NCBI GenBank assembly: GCA_029054245.1
Contig: JAIDFQ010000043.1
Span: forward strand, 372,001 to 436,000
DNA: 64,000 nt
Direction of reading: 5' to 3'
Origin: Lachnospiraceae bacterium
GTDB lineage: Bacteria; Bacillota; Clostridia; Lachnospirales; Lachnospiraceae
Position 1 is the stretch's first letter. The number at the start of each line of letters is the position of its first letter. Both the position numbers and the translations under genes were made by a program. Under the pieces are notes generated by a model. It made no database searches. It was not told the origin of the DNA and worked only from the letters and a program-made list of their open reading frames with translations. Shown here piece after piece: positions 8,111 to 18,460 of the stretch.

Positions 8111-10171
8111 ATGAAATATTTAGATGACATCATTCGGCTGAAAGGAATCGGAGAGAAGACAGCAAAGCTTTTTTACCGGATCGGAATCCACACATGCTCA
8201 GATTTACTGCTTTATTATCCCAGGGATTATCAGGTTTTTGATCCGCCTGTAAAGATTGCGGAAGCAGAAGATAAGGAAACAGTTACACTCGAATTATTTC
8301 TTCCGGCTTCATTCAAGTGGAAGAAGGTGCGGAATCTGTCAATCGGTACAGGAATCGGAAGCGACGGTGAAAACAGGATTTCCATCACCTATTTTAATAC
8401 GCCGTATTTAAAGAGCAGGCTTGTTGCCGGAAGTTCCTATTTGTTTCGGGGAAAGCTCAAGCTTGAAAACGGTGTATACCGCATGGATCAGCCTAAAATA
8501 TATACATGGGCTGAATATCAGGAAAAAATGGGGCAGCTTTGGCCTTGCTACAGTCTTACAGCAGGTCTTACGAACCGGACGGTGGCAAAAGCGGTGGAGC
8601 AGGCGCTTAACGTGTATGAAGAGGAAGAGTATCTTCCGACTGATATCCTTAGGGAATACGAATTGGTCTCAAGGGTCCATGCTGTATATCAGATTCATTT
8701 TCCCAAGAGCTGGGACAGCCTTCTACAGGCGCGTAAGCGGATTGTGTTTGATGAGTTTTTCTTGTTTCTGCTGTCCATAAGGCGCATGAAGGAATATAAC
8801 GAAGCGCTCGATGCAGATTATCCCATGATAGAGACAGCATGGACGAAGCGTTTTTTGGAGGGACTTCCGTATCGATTGACCAATGCCCAACTTAAAGTCT
8901 GGAAAGAGATAGAAAGGGACCTTGTAAGCGGTAAATGTATGAACCGGCTGGTACAGGGGGATGTGGGCTCCGGAAAGACCGTGCTGGCTTTCTTGGCGCT
9001 TTTGCTTACGGTGAGCAATGGATATCAGGGAGCTCTTATGGCGCCTACGGAAATACTTGCAGCCCAGCATTTTGAGCAGATAAGCAGCATGACTTGGAAA
9101 TATAGCCTTCCATTTAAACCCGTACTTCTTACCGGCTCTGTGAGTGCGGCTGGCAAAAAAGAAATTTACCGACAAATAGAAGAAGGGGAAGTAAACGTTA
9201 TAATTGGGACGCATGCGCTGATACAGGAAAAGTTAAATTACCAGAAGCTTGCACTGGTTATCACAGACGAGCAGCATCGATTTGGCGTAAGACAAAGGGA
9301 GATTTTAAGCGAAAAAGGAGGGAAGACCCATGTACTTGTGATGAGCGCCACTCCGATTCCCAGAACGCTGGCGATTATCCTGTATGGGGATCTTCATCTG
9401 TCTGTAGTGGATGAACTGCCTGCCCACAGACTGCCGGTCAAAAACTGTGTGGTGGGAACTTCTTATCGGAACAAGGCTTATGAATTCATTACAAGAGAAG
9501 TCCGAAAGGGAAATCAGGCATACGTGATCTGCCCCATGGTGGAAGCTGGGGAGGAAGGCGCGGATGAACTTGAAAACGTGACGGACTATGGAGAAAAACT
9601 GAAAAATACTCTGCCGCCGGACATTCATGTGGAGATTCTTCATGGAAAGATGAAACCGACGGATAAAAAACGGATCATGGAAGCTTTTGCCGCCGGCAAT
9701 ATCCATGTACTGGTATCCACCACGGTCATTGAAGTTGGAATCAATGTTCCGGCAGCCACTGTGATGATGATTGAAAATGCGGAGCGTTTCGGTCTTGCCC
9801 AGCTTCACCAGCTGAGGGGAAGAATTGGGAGAGGAAAGGAACAGTCTTATTGCATTTTTATGAATTGCTCAGGTAAAGAAAAGTCCATGGACAGGCTGAA
9901 GATTTTAAATCAGTCAAATGACGGTTTTTACATTGCGGAAGAGGACTTAAAGTTAAGAGGTCCCGGTGATCTTTTCGGCATCAGACAAAGTGGTGCGATG
10001 GAATTTCGTCTCGCAGATATTTATCAGGATTCAGAAATCCTTAAAAAAGTCAGCGTGACGGTAGATCAGCTCCTTTTAGAGGATGAGGACCTGAAAACGG
10101 AAAGATGTGCTCCGCTTAAACGGTATTTGAATGAAAATGCCGGAAATTTTATTGACTTTAGAACAATCTGA
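8111..10171 (+). CDS. recG: ATP-dependent DNA helicase RecG
   Basis: QGDVGSGKTVLAFLAL, DEQHRFGVRQRE, MSATPIPRTLA, QLRGRIGRG motifs; RecG length. Confidence 0.96.
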   Translation: MKYLDDIIRLKGIGEKTAKLFYRIGIHTCSDLLLYYPRDYQVFDPPVKIAEAEDKETVTLELFLPASFKWKKVRNLSIGTGIGSDGENRISITYFNTPYLKSRLVAGSSYLFRGKLKLENGVYRMDQPKIYTWAEYQEKMGQLWPCYSLTAGLTNRTVAKAVEQALNVYEEEEYLPTDILREYELVSRVHAVYQIHFPKSWDSLLQARKRIVFDEFFLFLLSIRRMKEYNEALDADYPMIETAWTKRFLEGLPYRLTNAQLKVWKEIERDLVSGKCMNRLVQGDVGSGKTVLAFLALLLTVSNGYQGALMAPTEILAAQHFEQISSMTWKYSLPFKPVLLTGSVSAAGKKEIYRQIEEGEVNVIIGTHALIQEKLNYQKLALVITDEQHRFGVRQREILSEKGGKTHVLVMSATPIPRTLAIILYGDLHLSVVDELPAHRLPVKNCVVGTSYRNKAYEFITREVRKGNQAYVICPMVEAGEEGADELENVTDYGEKLKNTLPPDIHVEILHGKMKPTDKKRIMEAFAAGNIHVLVSTTVIEVGINVPAATVMMIENAERFGLAQLHQLRGRIGRGKEQSYCIFMNCSGKEKSMDRLKILNQSNDGFYIAEEDLKLRGPGDLFGIRQSGAMEFRLADIYQDSEILKKVSVTVDQLLLEDEDLKTERCAPLKRYLNENAGNFIDFRTI

Positions 10172-10248
10172 CAGTAATATGTATTTGTATGCCCTTTAGG
10201 GAAATGCACAATATGTTGTATTTTAGGAGAAAGGAACGGTGAAATAAA

Positions 10249-11115
10249 TTGAACCACAAAGTTGCAGTCGTTACAGATTCAAACAGCGGTATCACACAGG
10301 CAGAATCAAAGGAGCTTGGAATCATAGTTCTTCCAATGCCTTTTATGATAGGTGAAGATACTTTTTTTGAGGATATTACGCTGACACAGGAGGATTTTTA
10401 TAATAAACTAGAAGGCGGTGCAGACGTAGTGACCAGTCAGCCATCCCCGGAAGCAGTGATGGATCTTTGGAAGGATACCTTAAAGGAGTATGATGAGATT
10501 GTCTATATTCCCATGAGCAGCGGGTTATCCGGTTCCTGCCAGAGCGCTATGATGCTTTCCGAAGATTTCGATCAAAAAGTACAGGTCGTAAATAATCAGA
10601 GAATCTCTGTTACCCAGAGGCAGTCAGCAATGGACGCAAAAATGCTTGCTGAGCGGGATATGAGTGCAGTGCAGATCAAAGAATTTCTTGAAAATGACAA
10701 ATTTAATTCCAGCATCTATATCATGCTTGACACCTTATATTACCTGAAAAAAGGGGGAAGAATCACACCTGCTGCGGCAGCGATTGGAACTATCCTTAAG
10801 CTGAAACCGGTGCTTACGATTCAGGGGGATAAGCTGGATGCTTTTGCAAAGGCAAGAACCGCCACCCAGGGAAAATCTATCATGATAAATGCCATCAGAA
10901 ATGATATGGAAACTCGTTTCGGCGGCGCAAGCGCGGACAACATCTGGCTCCAGGTTGCCTACACAAAGGATGTGGACGCTGCTGAGCAGTTTGCAGCTGA
11001 GCTTCTTAAGGAATTCCCCGGATTTGATATCGTAATCAATCCGCTTTCCCTAAGCGTTGCATGTCATATCGGACCAGGTTCCCTGGCAGTTGCCTGCTGT
11101 AAAAAAATCAAATAA
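10249..11115 (+). CDS. DegV family protein (FakB-like)
   Basis: VAVVTDSNSGI, YIPMSSGLSGSCQSA, YYLKKGGRI; TTG start. Confidence 0.9.
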   Translation: MNHKVAVVTDSNSGITQAESKELGIIVLPMPFMIGEDTFFEDITLTQEDFYNKLEGGADVVTSQPSPEAVMDLWKDTLKEYDEIVYIPMSSGLSGSCQSAMMLSEDFDQKVQVVNNQRISVTQRQSAMDAKMLAERDMSAVQIKEFLENDKFNSSIYIMLDTLYYLKKGGRITPAAAAIGTILKLKPVLTIQGDKLDAFAKARTATQGKSIMINAIRNDMETRFGGASADNIWLQVAYTKDVDAAEQFAAELLKEFPGFDIVINPLSLSVACHIGPGSLAVACCKKIK

Positions 11116-11153
11116 GAAATGAGTTTATTATTTAAGAAAGAGGTTTGCGTTAA

Positions 11154-13076
11154 ATGTCAAAAGCAGCAGTTTATGATGCCTCCAGTATCACGGTGCTGGA
11201 GGGGCTGGAAGCGGTAAGAAGAAGACCGGGGATGTACATCGGCAGTGTCTCCACCAAGGGATTGAATCATCTGATTTACGAAATCGTCGATAATGCAGTG
11301 GATGAACACCTTGCAGGATATTGCGATACGATTTATGTCACGCTTGAAGCAGACGGTTCTGCCACGATTGAGGATAATGGACGAGGCATTCCGGTAGGAA
11401 TGCATGAAAAGGGAGTCAGCGCAGAGCGGCTGGTTTTTACCACCCTTCACGCTGGGGGAAAGTTTGATGATACTGCCTATAAGACCAGCGGAGGGCTTCA
11501 CGGCGTAGGCTCCTCTGTGGTCAATGCACTTTCCACTTATCTTACGGTACAGGTTAAAAACGGCGGACATCTGTATGAGGACAGATATGAGCGCGGAAAT
11601 CCTACGATAGAGCTGGTGGACGGTCTGCTTCCTGTAATCGGCAAGGCAAAAGGTACTGGGACTCGTATTAATTTTCTCCCCGACGATACGATTTTTGACC
11701 GGACAAGATTTAAAGAAGATGAAATAAAGAGCAGAATGCATGAAACAGCCTATTTAAATCCTGCGCTTACCATTGTTTTTGAAGATAAAAGAAAAGAAGA
11801 GACAGAACATATCGAATATCATGAGCCGGACGGCATCATTGGCTTTATTAAAGATATGAATAAATCTACGGAAGCAGTCTGCGATGTGATTTATTTTAAG
11901 GGGGAAAGCGAAGGCATCTCTGTGGAGGGCGCATTCCAATATATCAATGAGTTTCATGAGAATGTGCTTGGATTCTGTAATAATATCTACAATTCAGAGG
12001 GCGGTACCCATCTGACCGGATTTAAGACGGCATTTACCAATATCATCAATACATATGCGAGAGAGCTAAATATCCTGAAAGAAAAAGACGCCAATTTTAC
12101 TGGTGCAGATGTGCGCAACGGGATGACAGCCGTCGTTTCCATCAAGCACCCTGATCCTCGGTTCGAAGGGCAGACGAAGACCAAGCTGGATAACCAGGAT
12201 GCCTCGAAGGTTGTATCCAAGGTGACAGGTGACGAGCTGGTGCGCTATTTTGATCGTAATCTTGAAATCCTTAAGAGCATTATAGGCTGCGCAGAAAAGG
12301 CAGCAAAGATCCGAAAGACCGAAGAGAAGGCAAGGACGAATATGCTGACCAAGCAGAAGTTCTCCTTTGATTCCAACGGAAAACTTGCCAATTGTGAGTC
12401 AAAAGATGCATCAAAATGCGAAATATTCATTGTAGAGGGTGATTCTGCAGGAGGAAGTGCAAAGACTGCAAGAAATCGTGCATTTCAAGCGATTCTTCCC
12501 ATCCGCGGAAAGATCTTAAATGTGGAAAAAGCAAGCATCGACAAGGTCCTTGCCAATGCAGAAATCAAAACCATGATCAATGCCTTTGGATGTGGATTTT
12601 CTGAAGGCTATGGGAATGATTTTGATATTACGAAGCTGCGCTATGATAAGATCATTATCATGGCAGATGCGGACGTGGACGGCGCCCATATTTCCACATT
12701 GCTGTTGACCTTATTTTACAGATTTATGCCTGAGCTTATTTATGAGGGGCACGTGTATATCGCCATGCCTCCCCTTTATAAGGCAATGCCCAGCAAAGGA
12801 AAGGAAGAGTACCTTTATGATGACAAAGCATTAGAGCAGTATCGGAAACGTCATAAAGGTCCTTTTACACTGCAAAGATACAAAGGTCTCGGTGAAATGG
12901 ATGCAGACCAGCTTTGGGAGACCACTTTAAATCCTGAAAGTAGAATCTTAAAGCAGGTTGAGATTGAAGATGCACGTATGGCATCTGAGGTGACAGAGAT
13001 GTTGATGGGAACGGAAGTGCCGCCGAGAAAGGCATTTATCTATGAACACGCCACAGATGCGGAACTGGATATTTAA
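11154..13076 (+). CDS. Type IIA DNA topoisomerase subunit B (GyrB/ParE family)
   Basis: RRRPGMYIGS, DNGRGIPVG, GLHGVGSSVVNALS, VEGDSAGGSAK, MADADVDGAHI. Confidence 0.93.
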   Translation: MSKAAVYDASSITVLEGLEAVRRRPGMYIGSVSTKGLNHLIYEIVDNAVDEHLAGYCDTIYVTLEADGSATIEDNGRGIPVGMHEKGVSAERLVFTTLHAGGKFDDTAYKTSGGLHGVGSSVVNALSTYLTVQVKNGGHLYEDRYERGNPTIELVDGLLPVIGKAKGTGTRINFLPDDTIFDRTRFKEDEIKSRMHETAYLNPALTIVFEDKRKEETEHIEYHEPDGIIGFIKDMNKSTEAVCDVIYFKGESEGISVEGAFQYINEFHENVLGFCNNIYNSEGGTHLTGFKTAFTNIINTYARELNILKEKDANFTGADVRNGMTAVVSIKHPDPRFEGQTKTKLDNQDASKVVSKVTGDELVRYFDRNLEILKSIIGCAEKAAKIRKTEEKARTNMLTKQKFSFDSNGKLANCESKDASKCEIFIVEGDSAGGSAKTARNRAFQAILPIRGKILNVEKASIDKVLANAEIKTMINAFGCGFSEGYGNDFDITKLRYDKIIIMADADVDGAHISTLLLTLFYRFMPELIYEGHVYIAMPPLYKAMPSKGKEEYLYDDKALEQYRKRHKGPFTLQRYKGLGEMDADQLWETTLNPESRILKQVEIEDARMASEVTEMLMGTEVPPRKAFIYEHATDAELDI

Positions 13077-13095
13077 AAAGTGAGGGAAAGTCTAC

Positions 13096-15333
13096 ATGGA
13101 AGAAAAGATCATTAAAACAGAGTATTCCGAGGTCATGCAGAAATCTTATATCGATTATGCCATGAGCGTCATCATTGCAAGAGCCCTTCCCGATGCTAGG
13201 GACGGTTTAAAACCGGTGCAGCGAAGGGTGCTGTATGATATGCATGAGCTGGGAATCCGGTATGACCGCCCTTATCGGAAAAGCGCCCGTATCGTAGGCG
13301 ATACCATGGGTAAATATCATCCCCACGGTGATAGTTCCATTTATGAAGCGCTGGTGGTCATGACCCAGGAGTTTAAGAAAGGACTTCCCTTAATAGACGG
13401 TCACGGCAACTTCGGTAACATTGAAGGAGACGGCGCCGCTGCCATGCGTTATACGGAAGCAAGGCTTACCAAAGTCACGCAAGAATCCTTTTTATCAGAT
13501 TTAGATAAGGATGTGGTGGATTTTGTTCCTAATTTCGATGAGACGGAAAAAGAGCCCAGCGTCCTTCCTGTGAAATTCCCAAACCTTCTTGTGAACGGTT
13601 CTGAAGGGATTGCAGTTGGTATGGCGACCAGTATTCCGCCTCATAATTTAGGTGAAGTGGCAAATGCGGTAAAGGCTTATATGCAGGATGAATCCATTAC
13701 CACAAAAGAACTTATGAAATATGTTAAGGGACCTGATTTCCCTACTGGCGGCATTGTGATCAACAAGGATGATCTTCTAGATATTTATGAAACCGGTACG
13801 GGGAAAATCAAAGTCAGGGGAAAAGTGGATATCGAAAAGGGGAAAGCCGGAAAGACGAATGTGGTAATCAGTCAGATCCCGTATCCCATGATCGGTGCGA
13901 ATATCTCTAAATTCCTGATGGATGTTGCAGCTCTTTCGGAAACAAAAAAAACACAGGACATCGTAGATATCTCCAACCAGTCGTCCAAGGAAGGAATCCG
14001 CATCGTTATTGAGCTAAAAAAAGATGCGGATGTTGATAACTTTATTAATATGCTCTACAAAAAGACGCGATTGGAAGACACCTTTGGCGTAAACATGCTT
14101 GCCATAGCAGATGGACGCCCGGAAGTCATGAGCCTTAGGCAGATCATCAAGCATAATGTCGATTTTCAGTTTCAGGTTGCCAAAAGAAAGTATACCACCC
14201 TTCTTGCAAAAGAACGGGAAAGAAAAGAAATTCAGGAAGGTCTTATTAAAGCATGCAATGTGATAGACCTTGTTATTGAGATTTTAAGAGGTTCAAAGGA
14301 TAGAGCTATGGCAAAAGATTGCCTGATGAATGGAAAAGTGGATGGCATCAAGTTCCGTTCCAAGGAGTCCAAGATCATGGCAGCCCAGCTGATGTTCACG
14401 GAGAAGCAGGCAAATGCTATACTGGAAATGCGTCTATATAAGCTGATTGGATTAGAACTGGAGGCGCTGATCAACGAGCATGAGGAAACCATGGCAAATA
14501 TCTACCGCTATGAAGATATTTTGGAGCGGCGCGATTCTATGGCACAGGTTATTATAAATGAACTGGATGAAATCAGAAAGAACTATGCCCATCCAAGGAA
14601 GACGGTCATTGAAAATGCGGCGGAAGCGGTTTATGTGGAGAAGAAAGCAGAAGAGATGGAAGTGGTCTTTCTGATGGATCGTTTCGGTTATGCCCGAACC
14701 ATAGATACGGCGGCCTATGAGCGCAACAAAGAAGCGGCAGAAGCAGAAAACAAATATGTGCTGTCATGCAAAAATACAGGAAGGATCTGTATCTTTACCA
14801 ACACAGGACAACTTCATACGGTAAAAGTCATGGATATTCCTTTTGGAAAATTCAGGGACAAAGGAGTTCCCATAGACAACATCAGCAATTTTAACGGTGA
14901 AAAAGAAATCGTGATTGCGGCGGCAAGCCAGATGAGCTTAAACCTCTACCGCATGATCTTCGTCACAAAACTTGCTATGATGAAGGTGGTGGACGGCGGT
15001 GAGTTTGATGTTGCAAAGCGGACGGTTGCCGCAACCAAACTCTCAGATGAAGACGAGGTGGTAAGCGTGGTTGTCTTAAACGACCAAAAGCAGATTGTAT
15101 TGCAGACCCAGGAGGGGTATTTTCTTAAATTTGCAGTGGAAGAAATTCCCGAAAAAAAGAAGAATGCAATCGGTGTGCGGGGAATGAAGCTAAGCGGAAG
15201 CGACCACATCGAAAATGTCTACTATACCAGAAGCGGTGTAGAGACCATCATAGAATACAAAGAAAAGACTCTGGACCTTAATAAATTAAAAACTGCCAAA
15301 AGAGATGGAAAAGGCACAAAGGTAAGGGTGTAA
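13096..15333 (+). CDS. Type IIA DNA topoisomerase subunit A (ParC/GyrA family; no GyrA box)
   Basis: DGLKPVQRRVLYDM, KYHPHGDSSIYEALV, AAAMRYTEARL; no QRRGGRG motif in the C-terminal region. Confidence 0.93.
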   Translation: MEEKIIKTEYSEVMQKSYIDYAMSVIIARALPDARDGLKPVQRRVLYDMHELGIRYDRPYRKSARIVGDTMGKYHPHGDSSIYEALVVMTQEFKKGLPLIDGHGNFGNIEGDGAAAMRYTEARLTKVTQESFLSDLDKDVVDFVPNFDETEKEPSVLPVKFPNLLVNGSEGIAVGMATSIPPHNLGEVANAVKAYMQDESITTKELMKYVKGPDFPTGGIVINKDDLLDIYETGTGKIKVRGKVDIEKGKAGKTNVVISQIPYPMIGANISKFLMDVAALSETKKTQDIVDISNQSSKEGIRIVIELKKDADVDNFINMLYKKTRLEDTFGVNMLAIADGRPEVMSLRQIIKHNVDFQFQVAKRKYTTLLAKERERKEIQEGLIKACNVIDLVIEILRGSKDRAMAKDCLMNGKVDGIKFRSKESKIMAAQLMFTEKQANAILEMRLYKLIGLELEALINEHEETMANIYRYEDILERRDSMAQVIINELDEIRKNYAHPRKTVIENAAEAVYVEKKAEEMEVVFLMDRFGYARTIDTAAYERNKEAAEAENKYVLSCKNTGRICIFTNTGQLHTVKVMDIPFGKFRDKGVPIDNISNFNGEKEIVIAAASQMSLNLYRMIFVTKLAMMKVVDGGEFDVAKRTVAATKLSDEDEVVSVVVLNDQKQIVLQTQEGYFLKFAVEEIPEKKKNAIGVRGMKLSGSDHIENVYYTRSGVETIIEYKEKTLDLNKLKTAKRDGKGTKVRV

Positions 15334-15356
15334 AAGTAAGAAAGGAGCATCTATAC

Positions 15357-15914
15357 ATGCGCGTGATTGCTGGCAGGGCAAGAAGCCTTAGATTAAAGAC
15401 GCCGGAGGGAATGGATACCAGACCTACAACGGACCGGATCAAGGAAACTTTATTTAATATGATTCAGGGAGAAATTCCGGGATGTATTTTCATCGATTTG
15501 TTTGCGGGAAGCGGCGGCATTGGCATCGAGGCATTAAGCCGGGGGGCAATGCATGCCTACTTTGTCGAAAATGGAAAGGAAGCGATTTCCTGTATTCAGG
15601 ACAATCTTTCCTTTACAAAATTTTCCAATGATGCTACACTTCTGAAACAGGAAGTTTTTACGGCTCTTTCTATGATTCATGAAAAAGAAGCGGATATCAT
15701 CTTTATAGATCCTCCCTATCAGGCAGGATATGAAGAAAAGGTTTTCGAGGCGCTTTGGACGCAGCCCTATGTCACGGATCATACGCTTTTGATTTTGGAA
15801 GCACAGAAGGAAAAGTCTATGAATTTCCTTGGCAAAATAGGATACGAAATCATAAAAGAAAAGAATTATAAGACAAATAAGCATGTATTTGTGAGAAAGG
15901 CGAGGAAAGAATGA
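15357..15914 (+). CDS. rsmD: 16S rRNA (guanine(966)-N(2))-methyltransferase RsmD
   Basis: [59 protein letters not shown]. Confidence 0.95.
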   Translation: MRVIAGRARSLRLKTPEGMDTRPTTDRIKETLFNMIQGEIPGCIFIDLFAGSGGIGIEALSRGAMHAYFVENGKEAISCIQDNLSFTKFSNDATLLKQEVFTALSMIHEKEADIIFIDPPYQAGYEEKVFEALWTQPYVTDHTLLILEAQKEKSMNFLGKIGYEIIKEKNYKTNKHVFVRKARKE

Positions 15915-16420
15915 AAACAGCAATCTACCCCGGCAGTTTTGATCCTGTCACTTACGGACATCTGGATGTAATCAGGCGTGCCGCCCAGATTTTTGATGAA
16001 CTTACGGTCAGCGTTTTGAATAATAAACTAAAGACTCCATTGTTTTCTGTAGAAGAACGTGTTAAGATATTACAGGAAGCAGTCAGGGACATTCCCAATG
16101 TGAAGGTGGAATCCTTCAGCGGTCTTTTGGTGGATTATGCCAAATCAAGGGATGTACATGTAGTAATCAGGGGACTGCGTGCGATTACCGACTTTGAATA
16201 TGAACTTCAGAACGCACAGACGAATGTAAAGCTGTCAAACGGGGCGTTAGATACCGTTTTCCTTACGACAAGTCTGGAATATGCTTATCTTAGTTCTTCC
16301 AGCGTAAAAGAGATTGCAAGCTTTCATGGTGATATTTCCATGTGCGTACCTGATTTTGTAGCAGAGCTTGTGTATCAGAAATATGGATATGGGAAGAAGC
16401 AGACGGGGGAAAACGCATGA
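15911..16420 (+). CDS. coaD: Phosphopantetheine adenylyltransferase
   Basis: [34 protein letters not shown]; 4-nt overlap with rsmD. Confidence 0.97.
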   Translation: MKTAIYPGSFDPVTYGHLDVIRRAAQIFDELTVSVLNNKLKTPLFSVEERVKILQEAVRDIPNVKVESFSGLLVDYAKSRDVHVVIRGLRAITDFEYELQNAQTNVKLSNGALDTVFLTTSLEYAYLSSSSVKEIASFHGDISMCVPDFVAELVYQKYGYGKKQTGENA

Positions 16421-17043
16421 GCAGCAGAATCGAACAGTTAATTGATGAAATTGAAGAGTATATTGACGGCTGTAAATACCAGACTCTTTCAAACAGCAAG
16501 ATTATTGTCAATAAAGAAGAGATCGATGAACTTCTCCGGGAACTTCGGATGAAGACGCCGGATGAAATCAAGCGATATCAGAAAATCATCAGCAATAAAG
16601 AGGCTATCTTAAATGACGCCCGCGCTAAGGCAGAGGCGCTGATCAATGAAGCCACGATTCATACCAATGAGCTCATCAATGAGCATGAAATCATGCAGCA
16701 GGCCTATGCACAGGCGAACGAAGTCGTTAAAATGGCGACCCAGCAGGCACAGGAAATCCTAGATAATGCAACGATGGAAGCAAACAATATGCGTATGGCT
16801 GCTATGCAGTATACAGATGATATTCTGGCAAACGTAGAAAATCTTATGAATCAGACGATGCGCACAACGAAGGATCACTACGAAAGCTTTATCGGCGCAT
16901 TGAACCATTATAATGATATCGTCAATGCAAACAGAGTGGAACTGAATCCTCCAGAGCCGGATACTTATATTGGCGATGATCTGGAAAATGAGACAGAGCA
17001 GGCGAAAGACAGCAGTGAAAACTTAAATCTGGATTTGCTATGA
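16417..17043 (+). CDS. Coiled-coil protein of the 'H+-ATPase subunit H/DivIVA-like' type
   Basis: Ala/Glu-rich helical repeat ([17 protein letters not shown]...); ATGA overlap with coaD. Confidence 0.6.
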   Translation: MSSRIEQLIDEIEEYIDGCKYQTLSNSKIIVNKEEIDELLRELRMKTPDEIKRYQKIISNKEAILNDARAKAEALINEATIHTNELINEHEIMQQAYAQANEVVKMATQQAQEILDNATMEANNMRMAAMQYTDDILANVENLMNQTMRTTKDHYESFIGALNHYNDIVNANRVELNPPEPDTYIGDDLENETEQAKDSSENLNLDLL

Positions 17044-17060
17044 TAAATGTAACGTCTAAT

Positions 17061-17094
17061 CCGGCTTACGGCATGAAAGTAAGCCGGGCTTTTT
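17061..17094 (+). terminator. Intrinsic terminator
   Basis: ccggcttac-ggcatgaaa-gtaagccgg-gcttttt. Confidence 0.85.
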
Positions 17095-17143
17095 AGTATA
17101 TAGGAAAGTTCTTTGAACTTCCCTATGAAAAAGGAGAGTAAGT

Positions 17144-18460
17144 TTGAAACGGAACATCTATCTATTGATTCTTTTTTTGCTCTTGTGCGGAGCAGGATTT
17201 TTGTGCATAACAGGGGAAGCACATGCCGACCAACCGTTGGTCATTGTGATCGATCCCGGTCACGGTGGAGAGAACTTAGGCGCTGAGTATGACGGTTATA
17301 CCGAAAAGGACATGACCCTTATCGTTGCCAGGGCAATGAAAGAAGAACTGGAAAAGTATGACGGCGTAACCGTCTATCTGACACATGAAACAGATCAGGA
17401 TATGAGCATCAAGGACAGAGCAGCATTTGCAGGCGAAAAAAATGCTGATTTTTTATTCTGCCTTCATTTCAATTCCTCCATCGAACATAATTTGTTTGGT
17501 GCGGAAGTATGGGTGCCAGCCAGCGGCGAATACTATGCAAAGGGATATTCCTTTGCTCAGATACAAATGAAGGAGTTTACCGATTCAGGTCTGTATTCCA
17601 GGGGAATCAAGACGAGATTAAACGACAAGGATGAGAATTACTATGGTATTTTAAGATATTGCACAAGCGAAGGGGTTCCCGCCGCGCTGATTGAGCACTG
17701 CCATTTAGATCAGGAAAAAGACAAGAAATTTTATCAACAGGGAAAGGAGCAGCTGATTGCATTTGGCCGTATGGATGCAACAGCCGCGGCAAAGTACTTT
17801 CAGTTAAAATCGGATATCTTAGGTGTGGATTACAGTAATTTTCCTGTACCACAAACAGATATTCCTGCTGATATCGTTCGTCCTGACAAAACAGAACCTG
17901 AACTGTGTAGAATTGAAGTGACGAATATCGATGAAGGTACAGGCGAAGTGACGATTCAGATGGAGGCGGAAGATTCGGACAGCTATATTTTGTATTATCG
18001 ATTAAGCCTTGACGGCGGAGACACCTACCTGCCTTTAGAGGAATGGCCAAGACCTGACGCATGGAATCGTTCTTCCACCACCTGCAGCTTTACGATTAAG
18101 GTGCCTTTTGATGAGAAAATCGAGCTTCTTGCTTCGGCGAGCAACGGATTTGACAAATGGACGGATAGCAATCTCATTGAGATAGAGGCAATTCCCGATC
18201 CCCAGCGGCTGAAAGAGGAAGCATTCCAAAAAGCACAGCAGGAGGCGGAAGAGGAAGCACGAAGGCTGCTTGAAGAAATGCAGAACTATAACCAAATGCA
18301 CTTTGAGGAAGAAGCATTAAATGAAAGCAACGATGTGGCAGATAAAAATCTGATTCCAGTCGCAGCGATTATCATAGGGCTCATCCTGTGCATGATCTTT
18401 ATTTCCTTTTTTATGGCCAGAGCAATATTTTTGCTGGCAAAAGGTAATAAAAAACGGTAA
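17144..18460 (+). CDS. N-acetylmuramoyl-L-alanine amidase (Amidase_3) with C-terminal TM anchor
   Basis: VIVIDPGHGGENLGAEYDGYTEKD, FCLHFNSS, EHCHLD; signal peptide; C-terminal TM VAAIIIGLILCMIFISFF. Confidence 0.85.
   Translation: MKRNIYLLILFLLLCGAGFLCITGEAHADQPLVIVIDPGHGGENLGAEYDGYTEKDMTLIVARAMKEELEKYDGVTVYLTHETDQDMSIKDRAAFAGEKNADFLFCLHFNSSIEHNLFGAEVWVPASGEYYAKGYSFAQIQMKEFTDSGLYSRGIKTRLNDKDENYYGILRYCTSEGVPAALIEHCHLDQEKDKKFYQQGKEQLIAFGRMDATAAAKYFQLKSDILGVDYSNFPVPQTDIPADIVRPDKTEPELCRIEVTNIDEGTGEVTIQMEAEDSDSYILYYRLSLDGGDTYLPLEEWPRPDAWNRSSTTCSFTIKVPFDEKIELLASASNGFDKWTDSNLIEIEAIPDPQRLKEEAFQKAQQEAEEEARRLLEEMQNYNQMHFEEEALNESNDVADKNLIPVAAIIIGLILCMIFISFFMARAIFLLAKGNKKR

Noticed and set aside
9305-9808. 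167-aa minus ORF inside recG
   Set aside because: Shadow ORF opposite conserved helicase motifs.
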